Assembly: GCA_009777235.1 (NCBI GenBank)
Contig: WRMH01000004.1
Span: 62,001 to 126,000 of the forward strand
Reading direction: 5' to 3'
Length of the DNA: 64,000 bases
Source of the DNA: Oscillospiraceae bacterium
GTDB lineage: Bacteria > Bacillota > Clostridia > Oscillospirales > Oscillospiraceae
Shown one piece after another: positions 17,524 through 26,127 of the stretch. The notes beneath the pieces are model-generated. The model did no database searches and had not been told where the DNA came from. It worked only from the letters and a program-made list of their open reading frames with translations. Positions within the stretch are counted from its first letter, which is position 1. Each line of letters begins with the position of its first letter. Both the position numbers and the translations under genes were made by a program.

Positions 17524-18954
17524 TCATCGAGGGGGGGGGGGTGAGGTGGTCGGGTCGCCTGTCGGTTCGGTGGTTGATGTCGGCTCTGCTGTTGGCTCCT
17601 CGGTTGGCTCCTCGGTCGGTTCGGTGGTTGACGTCGGCTCTGCTGTTGGCGTTGTCTCAGCTGTCGGCTCTGCTGTTGGCGTTGTCTCAGCTGTCGGCTC
17701 TGCTGTTGGCGTTGTCTCAGCTGTCGGCGTTGTCTCGGCTGTCGGTGTTGTCTCGGCTGTCGGCGTCGTCTCAGCCGTCGGTGTTGTCTCGGCTGTCGGC
17801 GTCGTCTCGGCCGTTGGCGTCGGTGTCTCGGCTTCGGGAACGCCTTCGAGAGCTTCGTGATTGCATGTAAAATACCACTCACCGCCGCTCCACGGGAAAT
17901 TATGATGTTCCGTTCCCTCACCCGAACGGGTCAAATCGCCGTTTACATACAGCCTTCCGTTGGTATGGGCTTCTATATTCACCTCGTCAGTATAGGGCGC
18001 GATAATCGTACCCATAACCTGTGATGTTCCTGGAATATTAAGGGTTTTCGCCTCAAGAAAGTTCCACAAGATAGCGGAAGCGGCATTTCCGAAATCCGGC
18101 ACGAAATCATTCACTAATGTTCCGTTGATCTTTACAGTACTTTGAAAAAAGACTGGATTTTCGCCATATACATTGACGACTATTGGGCAAAACCGCCCGT
18201 TCTCCAGTATGGGAATGTCTATGAACTCAAATACTCCCCAATCTGGGATTTTGAAAAGGTCAGCGTTAATATTGAACACTTGCAAAGCCGCGCTCCCGTC
18301 CGTGCTTGTAAACTCTATATTCTCCCAACTTTCAGTAATAATTTTTACATATCCGGTGAGTTCCATAGCTTCGAGCTTGACAGATTCAGCAATCAGCTCT
18401 TCTTCAAAGCCTGCCCAATGCGATACTGCGAGTGCGTCAAGCTCGTCAATAATGTTTTCAGTATCTTCTACGCCGTCATCATATACATCTATAACATTAC
18501 CGCTGACTTTTCCGCCAATCAACGCTACAGCAGATATAGTTCCTGAAGGAATAGGAGCGCCGATTTTCACTTTGCTGGACTCCTCGACGGTCAAATTTCC
18601 GCCCACAGCCAGCATAACGCTGCCGTGAGTAGGAAGAATGCCCGAGCCGGCTCCCACAACGCCAATGCCTAATAAATCGCCGTTTTGAACAAGCATATCC
18701 CCCAGAATTACATTTAACCCTTCTGACTCGGAAAAACGGGGGTTTACGGTAAAATTGCCGCCAACCCAAACGGCGGGGGAGTTATCCTCATATGTAACGG
18801 TAATTTCACTGCCCACTCCGGGCATAGTCACAATGCAGCTGCCGTCGCCGGGGCACTCCTCAGAATCCGCGTGTACGGTTATTGGGGTTTGCATAACAAT
18901 AAGCGCGATTGATAACAGTATTGCCAGCATTGCCAGTATGAGCTTGCTTTTCAT
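17524..18954 (-). CDS. Secreted choice-of-anchor A-like surface protein, anchor off by frameshift
   Basis: A 476-aa exported protein. Residues 1-29 form a signal peptide (hydrophobic ILAMLAILLSIALIVM, cleavage after HADS or nearby). The body of about 340 residues is beta-rich, with AVWVGGNFTVNP, HGSVMLAVGGNLTVEESS and SQVMGTIIAPYTDEVNI, a pattern I associate with the choice-of-anchor A (collagen-binding-like) domain. A Thr/Pro/Glu-rich stalk of PTAETT repeats follows. The frame ends just after a run of 11 C (17531-17541 on the complement), leaving PPPPR and a stop; the membrane anchor lies in another frame. GGGG-rich sequence upstream of ATG 18954 is the ribosome binding site. As read, the product would be secreted but not anchored. 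The domain name is from pattern memory. Confidence 0.8.
   Translation of the reverse strand: MKSKLILAMLAILLSIALIVMQTPITVHADSEECPGDGSCIVTMPGVGSEITVTYEDNSPAVWVGGNFTVNPRFSESEGLNVILGDMLVQNGDLLGIGVVGAGSGILPTHGSVMLAVGGNLTVEESSKVKIGAPIPSGTISAVALIGGKVSGNVIDVYDDGVEDTENIIDELDALAVSHWAGFEEELIAESVKLEAMELTGYVKIITESWENIEFTSTDGSAALQVFNINADLFKIPDWGVFEFIDIPILENGRFCPIVVNVYGENPVFFQSTVKINGTLVNDFVPDFGNAASAILWNFLEAKTLNIPGTSQVMGTIIAPYTDEVNIEAHTNGRLYVNGDLTRSGEGTEHHNFPWSGGEWYFTCNHEALEGVPEAETPTPTAETTPTAETTPTAETTPTAETTPTAETTPTAETTPTAEPTAETTPTAEPTAETTPTAEPTSTTEPTEEPTEEPTAEPTSTTEPTGDPTTSPPPPR
17531..17541 (-). repeat. Poly-C (11) tract in the surface protein gene
   Basis: Eleven consecutive G on the plus strand, C on the coding strand. 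The tract lies exactly between the stalk and the anchor frame. Lengths of 10 or 13 would fuse them; 11 or 12 do not. Such tracts are typical sites of slipped-strand phase variation, but they are also prone to sequencing error. Confidence 0.9.
17560..17830 (-). repeat. Degenerate tandem repeat coding PTAETT units
   Basis: Short 18- to 30-bp units encoding PTAETT and PTAEPTAETT, repeated about ten times in the stalk of the surface protein. The DNA units vary at third positions, so the repeat is old or selected at the protein level. Confidence 0.85.
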
Positions 18955-19052
18955 AGATAAAGCCCCCCTTGCCTTTGACCGCGAACACGAAGCCGATAAA
19001 TTGTATCATATTATCACAAACATTGCAAAATATCCCTATTTTTGACAAAAAT

Positions 19053-19078
19053 ACAGCCTTGCGAGCGCAAGGGGCTGT
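19053..19078 (-). terminator. Strong hairpin between divergent genes
   Basis: ACAGCC-TTGCG pairs with CGCAA-GGGGCTGT around a two-base loop. On the minus strand it is followed by TATTTTTGTC. It lies upstream of the surface protein gene, so it could stop minus-strand read-in or act in that transcript's leader. Confidence 0.5.
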
Positions 19079-19112
19079 GATGCAACCTAACTTTGAGCTA
19101 TAAGACGGCCGC

Positions 19113-19141
19113 TTGCGTATAACACAAATAGATGTTAATAT
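19113..19141 (+). promoter_or_regulatory. Probable promoter of the 1011-aa protein gene
   Basis: TTGCGT (19113-19118), a 17-nt spacer and TAATAT (19136-19141), within an AT-rich stretch 55 nt before the start codon. Confidence 0.45.
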
Positions 19142-19196
19142 ATATATCTATTATCCACTATATTTCGGGTAAAGACCCGCACGGGAGGTAACTAAA

Positions 19197-22100
19197 ATGT
19201 CAGGATCGCAGCCAAACTCACCGCCGGTAGCAGGACCTCAACAACAAATTAGCAACGCGCAAAGGAAAGCATTTAATCAGCTATTACAAAATAAGATGAA
19301 AGTATTTTCCGCTGAAACTAAGGAGACTTTTGAGAGCTGGAAACAAGAGGACAAGCCGGGCGATTGGGAAAGTGTCAAAGTTTTTGGTTATGAAAACATG
19401 AAACAGGAGGTAATCGAGGGTGACTTTACAATTGCCGCGGAATATGAAGAGTTCAGGCGCGTAAAACAAATGGCTGTTACGCGCTCCCCGCAGATAAAAA
19501 CCATTCTTGACAAAATTTGCGATGTTGGAATTGACATTATCATAAAAGACGCACAGTGGACTGTGAGAAAGAACGGAATGGCCGCTTGCGAAGAAATAGA
19601 TGTTGAAACCCGCAGGGGCAGTCCGATGAAAGCTCTGGCGGGACAAAAGATGGCAGAGCTAACAGATAAACATCGGGAAGAAACCAACAGATTAGTTCTC
19701 GTAAAAGCAATAACGAATTATCTGACCGGAAAGACAAATAGTATCGCCCCCGAAATCGTTGCGAACGCAAAGGCATGGTGGGGGATTGCTTTAGATGACC
19801 CAAAGGTGACGGCGGAAATTGCGGGCAGGGTAGTCCCCGATAGTTTTGAGTTTAACACAACCGCCACCGAGGCTATAGATAACGAAATATTTACCCAAAA
19901 GATGGACGCAAATGAGATGCTAAACGAGAGGGAGATGCGCTATGGCATCGCGACATTTGACGGCAGTATGAGCGCTCTTTTCGGAAGCGGCGTAAATGAT
20001 GTCAAGCCGGATAATCCTATGTTTCTCGGAAAGTTTGATAATATTTATGTAGGCGGTCAAACCGTCACTGAGCTGTGCGCTGCGCAGACAGAAAATATGT
20101 CTCCCGTCGCGAAGTCAAACTACATGAAATGCTTCGTCACTGCAGAGTCCATGAAGCGCGAGCTGGCGATGCACATAGTGCTGCCCGGTATAGGCGCGGA
20201 CGGAAAACCGCAGGTCAGACCGCTGATTTCTAAGGTCGAAGAAGCCATAAAGCCGACATTTTTCCAAAGGGTCGCGGCATTTTTCGGATATCCGCAGACA
20301 ACGCAGCAAAAATACGAAAAAACAATGTCCAACAAACAGCAAAACTCTATTCTAAAAGAGCAGATACAAAACGAAGTCTCCGAGAGGATTGAGAGAGCGG
20401 CTTCGGCGGCTGCCGAGCAAAACGCGAGCAATACAGTCCGACAGGAGATAAACGCAAACGCTCTGCTTGGACAAACAACTCCAGCGCCCGTGCGGGAAAA
20501 CTCAACCTCGACAGCGAACAGCGAAATGTATAAAAAAGTGCCGTATGCCGGAATGTTCTCAAGAGCCATGTTTGATCCAAGCAAGCCGACAGGCAAACCA
20601 AGCGAACGTATGAACGAACAACTGCTCGTGTTTTTACGAAACTTCCCGGACGGGAGAGGAGTGGCGCTGCTCGAGGCGATGGATAAGCTGCATGAGGAAC
20701 TGACAAAGCCGCAAGCTGTAAACAGGGGAAACATTCATCAAATCAACGCGGATTTGGCAAATGCCTACAAAGACGCGTTTGGCGCGGCGGAGAGCATTTT
20801 CGAGCATCAAAAGCAAATGAAAAAAGATGCGCTCAATGAACGCAGACCTAAGGAGCCGGATTTTAATAATGGCGATGACGGCGAGGAATACAACCCTTTT
20901 GGCGGATATTTATCTGATGAAGAAATCATGGCAAATGAAAAATACAACAGGGAAGCTGAAATATTTGAACAAAACAAAGAAAAGTATGAAAAAGAAATCA
21001 AAGAGCAATTCAAACCCAGCGACATACTGCTTGCGGCATTGAGCGAACAAATGATAAAAATGACTGCCAATAGAGCTTTTATCCATGTGACGGTGCAGGA
21101 TATGTTCGACGAGATAACGTCGGGCAAGGTTGATGAGTTTCCCGCAAAATCCTTTGACGAGCATATGAACGAAAGAACCATGGATGTATTAACCGCCGGA
21201 AAAACAGCGGATCACGGCGCGATAAATGAGGTTTACCGCGCAAGTATCGGCGTAGACGAGCTCTTTGTAAAGCCCGGAAGAAGGCTGGTAAACAGTGATA
21301 ATGAAAATTTGCAGTTGGAATATCTGGGGTTGGGTGATGCCAAGACCGATGAGAGCGCTTTCCGTGACCAAGGGGCTCAAATAGTCGGAAAGCTACTCGG
21401 CGTGGACGTCGTCGTCAAAAGCCGCTTGGCACAGGACAACAAAGCGGGAGTCGTTTCCGCGATGAATGCCGCCCCGGGGCTAAGGGGAGATCAGTATATG
21501 GCTGTCAAATCCGCAAATGAAGCCGCGGATGTGCGGACAAGGCTCGGCGAAATGCAAAGAAAAATCGAGGAAGCAAATTTAGAAAAGAAGTATACGCTCC
21601 CAAAAGCGGTCGTGGATATGTCAAACAAATCATTGCAGGTCTCGGCGATAGAGATTGGCGTATTAGATTATATTATTGACAACGACGACAGGCACGTTGG
21701 AAACCTTTTTATAAAAGAGGAAGCGGGTAATTTTAAAATCATAGGGATTGATAACGACGGCGCATTTGGGGCGCGAAAGTGCATCTTAGATGACGCCGAA
21801 ATGACAAATCTCATACCCTTTGTCACGCGTGACCTAAAGACAAAAATCGAAAATTTAGACGCAACTGACGTGGCAAACGCGCTGACGGGAGTTGTGGACA
21901 GAGGCGAGCGCGGCGGCGAGGTTATTGACGCATTAAAAGATAGGATCACTAAGCTCAAAGAACATATTAAAAACATTCCGGTCAAGACAATGGATGAGCT
22001 AAATGCGGACACGCTAAATCAACTGATTGACAAAGGCAATTCCCACAGGGCGAACAAGCCGCTGGCGTGGCTGCAAGCCTACGCCTCGCCGGAGGCCGAG

Positions 22101-22232
22101 CCGGTTATTAACACAGACAAACTCGGAAACGAAATTAGAGACAAAAATTTAAACCGGAAAGAGAAACTTATCAACTGGGATCACGAAAACATAATGAACG
22201 AAAGAGCCCGAAATAAAAATAAAAAAGTATAG
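19197..22232 (+). CDS. Large protein with a C-terminal PI3/4-kinase- or HipA-like kinase domain
   Basis: A 1011-aa soluble, charged protein without a signal peptide or membrane helix; GGGAGGTAACTAAAATG marks the start. Residues 1-700 are mostly helical and Gln/Asn/Glu-rich, and I do not recognise them. Residues about 690-900 resemble the catalytic region of PI3/4-kinase-like and HipA-like kinases. An N-lobe-like stretch (GAQIVGKLLGVDVVVKSRLA, then AMNAAPGL) is followed by a catalytic loop DRHVGN (Asp831, His833, Asn836) and a metal-binding IDNDGAFG (Asp852). All key acidic residues are present, so it may be active on a protein or lipid. It has its own promoter and no evident operon partner. 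An effector or toxin role is possible but not shown. Confidence 0.6.
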   Translation: MSGSQPNSPPVAGPQQQISNAQRKAFNQLLQNKMKVFSAETKETFESWKQEDKPGDWESVKVFGYENMKQEVIEGDFTIAAEYEEFRRVKQMAVTRSPQIKTILDKICDVGIDIIIKDAQWTVRKNGMAACEEIDVETRRGSPMKALAGQKMAELTDKHREETNRLVLVKAITNYLTGKTNSIAPEIVANAKAWWGIALDDPKVTAEIAGRVVPDSFEFNTTATEAIDNEIFTQKMDANEMLNEREMRYGIATFDGSMSALFGSGVNDVKPDNPMFLGKFDNIYVGGQTVTELCAAQTENMSPVAKSNYMKCFVTAESMKRELAMHIVLPGIGADGKPQVRPLISKVEEAIKPTFFQRVAAFFGYPQTTQQKYEKTMSNKQQNSILKEQIQNEVSERIERAASAAAEQNASNTVRQEINANALLGQTTPAPVRENSTSTANSEMYKKVPYAGMFSRAMFDPSKPTGKPSERMNEQLLVFLRNFPDGRGVALLEAMDKLHEELTKPQAVNRGNIHQINADLANAYKDAFGAAESIFEHQKQMKKDALNERRPKEPDFNNGDDGEEYNPFGGYLSDEEIMANEKYNREAEIFEQNKEKYEKEIKEQFKPSDILLAALSEQMIKMTANRAFIHVTVQDMFDEITSGKVDEFPAKSFDEHMNERTMDVLTAGKTADHGAINEVYRASIGVDELFVKPGRRLVNSDNENLQLEYLGLGDAKTDESAFRDQGAQIVGKLLGVDVVVKSRLAQDNKAGVVSAMNAAPGLRGDQYMAVKSANEAADVRTRLGEMQRKIEEANLEKKYTLPKAVVDMSNKSLQVSAIEIGVLDYIIDNDDRHVGNLFIKEEAGNFKIIGIDNDGAFGARKCILDDAEMTNLIPFVTRDLKTKIENLDATDVANALTGVVDRGERGGEVIDALKDRITKLKEHIKNIPVKTMDELNADTLNQLIDKGNSHRANKPLAWLQAYASPEAEPVINTDKLGNEIRDKNLNRKEKLINWDHENIMNERARNKNKKV

Positions 22233-22357
22233 TATGTTGCGAAAGGGTCGCAAATCTAACATTGGGCTTGCAAGAGTGCGCTTTTTATGTTATGCTTAAT
22301 TTGTCGGGAAGTGAGTAAAATCCAAACAGGAAAAGCAAAACGAGTGAGGGCAGGCTA

Positions 22358-24586
22358 ATGGCAGAGGCAAAAAAGCGCAGGCACATCGGCGTGCTTTGTT
22401 CAACAATAGAAATTGCCACGCAATACGACGTTTGGAAAGGCATTGCGGAGATAGCAGAAGCCAATGACATACACCTTACGGCATACATAGGCACATATCA
22501 GACGACGGATAATAATTTCGCTTCGCATATGGAATCATGCTGCAACACAATGTGGGCGGGTGATCTCTTGGACGGGGTTATTATTCTTTCCGGATTTATC
22601 GCCCAAAACATCGGGCTTGACGAATTTAGCGAATATGCCGAAAGGATTCCAAAAGATGCGCCCGCCGTTTCGGTTTCGTTTGAAATACCCGGCATACCGT
22701 CAGTATTGACCTACAACAAGACCGGAATGTATAGCGCGATTGACCACCTGATAAAAGTGCACGAAAAAAAGCATATCGCGTTTGTAAAAGGGCCGGACGG
22801 ACACCCGGAGGCGGAATCGCGCCTTTTGGGTTACAAAGAAGCGCTCGAAGCAAACGGCATACCATTTGACGAAAATTACCTCTTTGACGGCGACTTCGGA
22901 CGCGCCGGAGGGCGTAAAGCCGTCGCCGACCTGTATGATGTGCGCAAAATCCCCGTTGACGCCATTGCCTGCTGCAATGACCAGTCTGCCGTCGGGGTTT
23001 TGTCCATTTTAAACACAAGGGGGCTAATGGTGCCCGGAGACCTTGAAGTTATAGGATTTGACAACGATATTATCTCTTCGATATATGTCCCCACCATCAG
23101 CACGGTAGGGCAGGATTTTACCGAGCTTGGAAGAGTGAGCGCAAAGCTCTTGATTGACCAGATAAACGGGGTTGAGGTAGACCCCATAACGTATATAGTT
23201 CCAGAGTTTATTGCGCGTCAGTCCTGCGGGTGCATGGCAAACGAGTATGAAAACGTAAAGGATGAAAAAGAAGAAAGCGATGAGAGCGGCGCGTTTAGCT
23301 CATATATAAAAGGCGAATTTGCGCAGATGCTGCACGATGAAGTGCCCGCCGAGCAGATTGAGGCGTGGGCGGACACGATACTCGAAAAATTATACGAAAA
23401 ACCGTTTTCAAAAACCGAGTTTCTAAATGCTTTCGACAAGATGCTTGTCGCTTGCTATCATTCATATTCAAGGGATTTTGCGGTGTGGCATAAGCTGCTT
23501 ATCAAAATGGCAATGGCAATAGAAATCCACAGAAGCGAGTTTGAGTATGCGTACACGATGCTCACGACGCTCACCTTTGCCACAACGCTTGTTTATGACA
23601 TACGCCATCGCGAGGAAAGAAAAAAAGAATACACGCTAAATGACGACCGTATGCGCAAAAGGCGGATAACAAACGCGCTTCTCATAATGTTTGACGTCGA
23701 GACTCTGGCGGAAGAGCTTTATAAATCAATTTCTTCCATTTCGATAAATACGGCGCTCATTGGGCTGTATAGCGAGCCGGTAAAAAGAGGGGACAGATAC
23801 GGCAACCGCACGATAGAAACGCTTATCGGATTTGACGGGGAAGATAGATTTAATGTTCAGCACAATAGCTGGTCGCCGATTTTGTTTTCTGACTTCTCCA
23901 CCATTGACGGGTTTGATTTTGAAAGATTTCGCAGAACCATGATTTACCAGCCGCTCTTCTTTATGGAAGAAGAGGTCGGAGTCATGCTTTTGCCGTATGA
24001 TTCTGAGATTCCGGCGGACGCTTACGAAACGCTTCGCCTCAACATCTCGACGGCGATAAAGGGCGCAAAATTGGTCGAGACCATTCATACGCTCGCCATT
24101 ACAGATGAACTTACGAATCTGCTCAACAGAAGGGGATTTTTTCAATTTACTTATTCAAGACTCCAGCATTTGCAAAGAGACCCCGACATTGTCCCGGTTG
24201 TAATGTTTATGGATATGGACGCGTTAAAACAAATCAACGATAACTATGGGCACAGTGAGGGCGACACGGCAATCTCTGTCTTTGCGGCGATATTAAAGGA
24301 TACAATGCGCGAGGAGGACATTATCGGAAGAATAGGCGGAGACGAGTTTGCGGCATTTACCAATGTAAAGTCAAAGGACAACGCGAGGCAGCTTGAGCGC
24401 CGAATACGCAAGGCATTTGATGAGTATAACGAGAGAGGGCTGCACCCATATAAGGTGAACGGTTCTATCGGCAGCGTCATATTGGACGAATCAACAAGGG
24501 AATGTTTTGAGAGCGCCATGCATAAGGCCGACAGCGTGCTGTATGAGGAAAAAATGGAAAAAAAGAAAGTGGGTCTGTCGCGCTGA
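22358..24586 (+). CDS. Diguanylate cyclase with N-terminal LacI-type sugar-binding domain
   Basis: A 742-aa predicted cytoplasmic c-di-GMP synthase. Residues about 9-290 match the periplasmic-binding/LacI ligand domain (HIGVLC, AFVKGPDGHPEAESRLLGY, AIACCNDQSAVGVL, VIGFDNDIISS), but the LacI helix-turn-helix is missing. A helical middle region leads to a GGDEF domain (about 575-740) with intact GGDEF at 660-664, LTNLLNRRGFF and MDMDALKQIND. An RxxD inhibitory site (REED, 651-654) stands five residues before GGDEF, so product inhibition is expected. A sugar or nucleoside probably controls c-di-GMP output; this is inferred from the domains. GTGAGGGCAGG lies just upstream of ATG 22358. Confidence 0.92.
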   Translation: MAEAKKRRHIGVLCSTIEIATQYDVWKGIAEIAEANDIHLTAYIGTYQTTDNNFASHMESCCNTMWAGDLLDGVIILSGFIAQNIGLDEFSEYAERIPKDAPAVSVSFEIPGIPSVLTYNKTGMYSAIDHLIKVHEKKHIAFVKGPDGHPEAESRLLGYKEALEANGIPFDENYLFDGDFGRAGGRKAVADLYDVRKIPVDAIACCNDQSAVGVLSILNTRGLMVPGDLEVIGFDNDIISSIYVPTISTVGQDFTELGRVSAKLLIDQINGVEVDPITYIVPEFIARQSCGCMANEYENVKDEKEESDESGAFSSYIKGEFAQMLHDEVPAEQIEAWADTILEKLYEKPFSKTEFLNAFDKMLVACYHSYSRDFAVWHKLLIKMAMAIEIHRSEFEYAYTMLTTLTFATTLVYDIRHREERKKEYTLNDDRMRKRRITNALLIMFDVETLAEELYKSISSISINTALIGLYSEPVKRGDRYGNRTIETLIGFDGEDRFNVQHNSWSPILFSDFSTIDGFDFERFRRTMIYQPLFFMEEEVGVMLLPYDSEIPADAYETLRLNISTAIKGAKLVETIHTLAITDELTNLLNRRGFFQFTYSRLQHLQRDPDIVPVVMFMDMDALKQINDNYGHSEGDTAISVFAAILKDTMREEDIIGRIGGDEFAAFTNVKSKDNARQLERRIRKAFDEYNERGLHPYKVNGSIGSVILDESTRECFESAMHKADSVLYEEKMEKKKVGLSR

Positions 24587-24641
24587 GGGCAAAAAAAGGC
24601 AGGTGAACAGCCCAAAAGTGCCGCAATAAGGAGAGCTTGAA

Positions 24642-24893
24642 ATGGAAAAATCACCGGAGAGAATAGAAAAGGAAGCGCGTTTGGAGGAGTATAACAAAAC
24701 TTACGCCGATCAGCTTCGTCTGCAAAGATATATTGACGCGCTCGAAAGAGACAACGAAAGCATCCGAGACGCGGAGGTTTTCACAAACAGGGGCAAAAGA
24801 CGTCAAAAAAAGCTCATAAAAATCAACGACAAGGATATTTCGCTATACAAAAAAATGCTCCGCACTTTGCCCGAGCCGCCGCCGTTTAAATAA
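24642..24893 (+). CDS. 83-aa charged coiled-coil protein
   Basis: A small, very hydrophilic protein. Residues about 5-45 and 55-75 are Lys/Glu/Arg-rich and fit a two-helix coiled coil; the end is Pro-rich (LPEPPPFK). AAGGAGAG lies 9 nt before ATG 24642. It follows the diguanylate cyclase by 55 nt and could be cotranscribed. I do not recognise a family, and no catalytic motif is visible. Confidence 0.7.
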   Translation: MEKSPERIEKEARLEEYNKTYADQLRLQRYIDALERDNESIRDAEVFTNRGKRRQKKLIKINDKDISLYKKMLRTLPEPPPFK

Positions 24894-24924
24894 TCCCGGT
24901 CGCCGTCCGTAGCCGAATCACTCC

Positions 24925-24939
24925 GGCGGTGCGTTCGCC
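24925..24939 (+). repeat. GTGCGTT-loop hairpin, copy 1
   Basis: GGCG-GTGCGTT-CGCC. The same seven-base loop with a GC-rich stem occurs at 30498-30518 and 47391-47411, each time just after a gene end. Confidence 0.6.
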
Positions 24940-24984
24940 GTCACTGCTATCTTTCCGGCAATCTTTAAGGACTGTGTAAAAAAT

Positions 24985-25809
24985 ATGCTTCCTCACATAA
25001 AAATATTTAACATAACGATACACACGTTCGACTTGACGGCGATTGCAGGTATGCTCGTTATTTTTGGCATACTTATTTTGCTCTGCTCCCCGCTTTTTTC
25101 AAAAAACCGGAGCTTAGACAAAAAAATCGCCATGAGAGCATACGCGGCGGCGATAGCCGGGGCGGTGATCGGGGCGGTGCTGCTTCGCCCGCTGACAAAA
25201 ATACCCGAGGCTATCTCGCAGTGGGACAGATTCTCTGACATGCCGCAAGAGGCGCTGATTGATTTTCTGTTTGGCGAGATCGTTTTTTACGGAGGATTGA
25301 TAGGCGGAGCTGTCGCGGTCTATATCGTATGTAAAATCAGCTGCATCCCCGTAATACCAATATTTGACGCTATGGCAGCCGCTGTGCCGCTCGGTCACGC
25401 CGTCGGCAGGCTCGGCTGCTTGTTTGCCGGTTGCTGTTATGGGGTACACGTCAGCGAAAGCCATCCATTTTCGATAATATATCCGCCCGAATCTTTATCG
25501 GCGCCGCCGGGTGTTCCGATTTTGGCGGTTCCCGCGATAGAAGCGGCATCGCTGGTTTGCATTTTTGCCGTTGTATTGTATTTTTATGCAAGATCACGGG
25601 TAAAAGGGCTTTGCATCGGGCTATACTTGACGCTATATTCGATAATGCGCTTCATATTGGAGTTTTATAGAGGGGACCCGATAAGGGGCGTGTATGGCGC
25701 ATTTTCAACTTCCCACTACATTTCCATAGGTGTTTTCGCGGCGGGCGTTTCATTTTTGGCGTATGCCCGGCGCGAAAAAATGATGGACCAAGTGACCGAG
25801 CGCAGGTGA
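24985..25809 (+). CDS. lgt: Prolipoprotein diacylglyceryl transferase
   Basis: Integral membrane enzyme that moves the diacylglyceryl group of phosphatidylglycerol to the lipobox Cys of prelipoproteins; the ApbE encoded nearby is one likely substrate. At 274 aa it has about seven membrane helices and the Lgt signature around GHAVGRLGCLFAGCCYG. Further family segments are IVFYGGLIGG and the C-terminal RFILEFYRGDPIRG. ATG 24985 is used; AAGGA is rather far upstream (14 nt), so the start is slightly uncertain. Confidence 0.95.
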   Translation: MLPHIKIFNITIHTFDLTAIAGMLVIFGILILLCSPLFSKNRSLDKKIAMRAYAAAIAGAVIGAVLLRPLTKIPEAISQWDRFSDMPQEALIDFLFGEIVFYGGLIGGAVAVYIVCKISCIPVIPIFDAMAAAVPLGHAVGRLGCLFAGCCYGVHVSESHPFSIIYPPESLSAPPGVPILAVPAIEAASLVCIFAVVLYFYARSRVKGLCIGLYLTLYSIMRFILEFYRGDPIRGVYGAFSTSHYISIGVFAAGVSFLAYARREKMMDQVTERR

Positions 25810-25827
25810 GTTTAGGCTAACCGAAAA

Positions 25828-25860
25828 AAGCAGCCTTTCGGGCAAAAGGGTCTGTATTTT
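25828..25860 (+). terminator. Possible terminator of lgt
   Basis: An imperfect stem CAGCCTTT/AAAGGGTCTG followed by TATTTTA, 20 nt after the lgt stop codon. Confidence 0.45.
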
Positions 25861-25866
25861 ACCTGA

Positions 25867-26028
25867 AGGCAACCTCCGAAAACCCTATCACGGCAATATC
25901 CCGGCGATTTTTTCGCCAAACTTCGTTAAATTTCCTTGAAATGAAGCAATCATTCCTGCGAAAATTTGCCTCGCATGGCAAAAAAATCACTCGGTATCTT
26001 GCGCGCTCAGGGTTTTCGGAGGTTGCCT
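25867..26028. repeat. 162-bp element with perfect 20-bp terminal inverted repeats
   Basis: AGGCAACCTCCGAAAACCCT at 25867-25886 is repeated as its exact reverse complement at 26009-26028. The 122 bp between are AT-rich and hold two small hairpins (GGCG/CGCC near 25905 and TTGCC/GGCAA near 25968). There is no reading frame inside. It looks like a small non-autonomous inverted-repeat element or a structured intergenic repeat; no second copy was found in this window. Confidence 0.75.
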
Positions 26029-26063
26029 GAAATTTACAAATCCGTAAAAATGCCGAGATTTTC

Positions 26064-26092
26064 TTGACAAAAGGTTTTGCAGAGCATACAAT
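26064..26092 (+). promoter_or_regulatory. Promoter of galM
   Basis: TTGACA (26064-26069), a 17-nt spacer and TACAAT (26087-26092). It lies over an upstream in-frame ATG at 26077 and so shows that the real start of galM is the ATG at 26128. Confidence 0.8.
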
Positions 26093-26127
26093 ACCAGCGA
26101 ATAAAAAACAGAGGGAGACGCAAAGCA

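Noticed and set aside
17442-17870. Plus-strand frames rich in Ser/Ala/Leu or Gly/Val across the PTAETT stalk
   Set aside because: Shadows of the low-complexity stalk of the minus-strand surface protein; no ribosome binding site.
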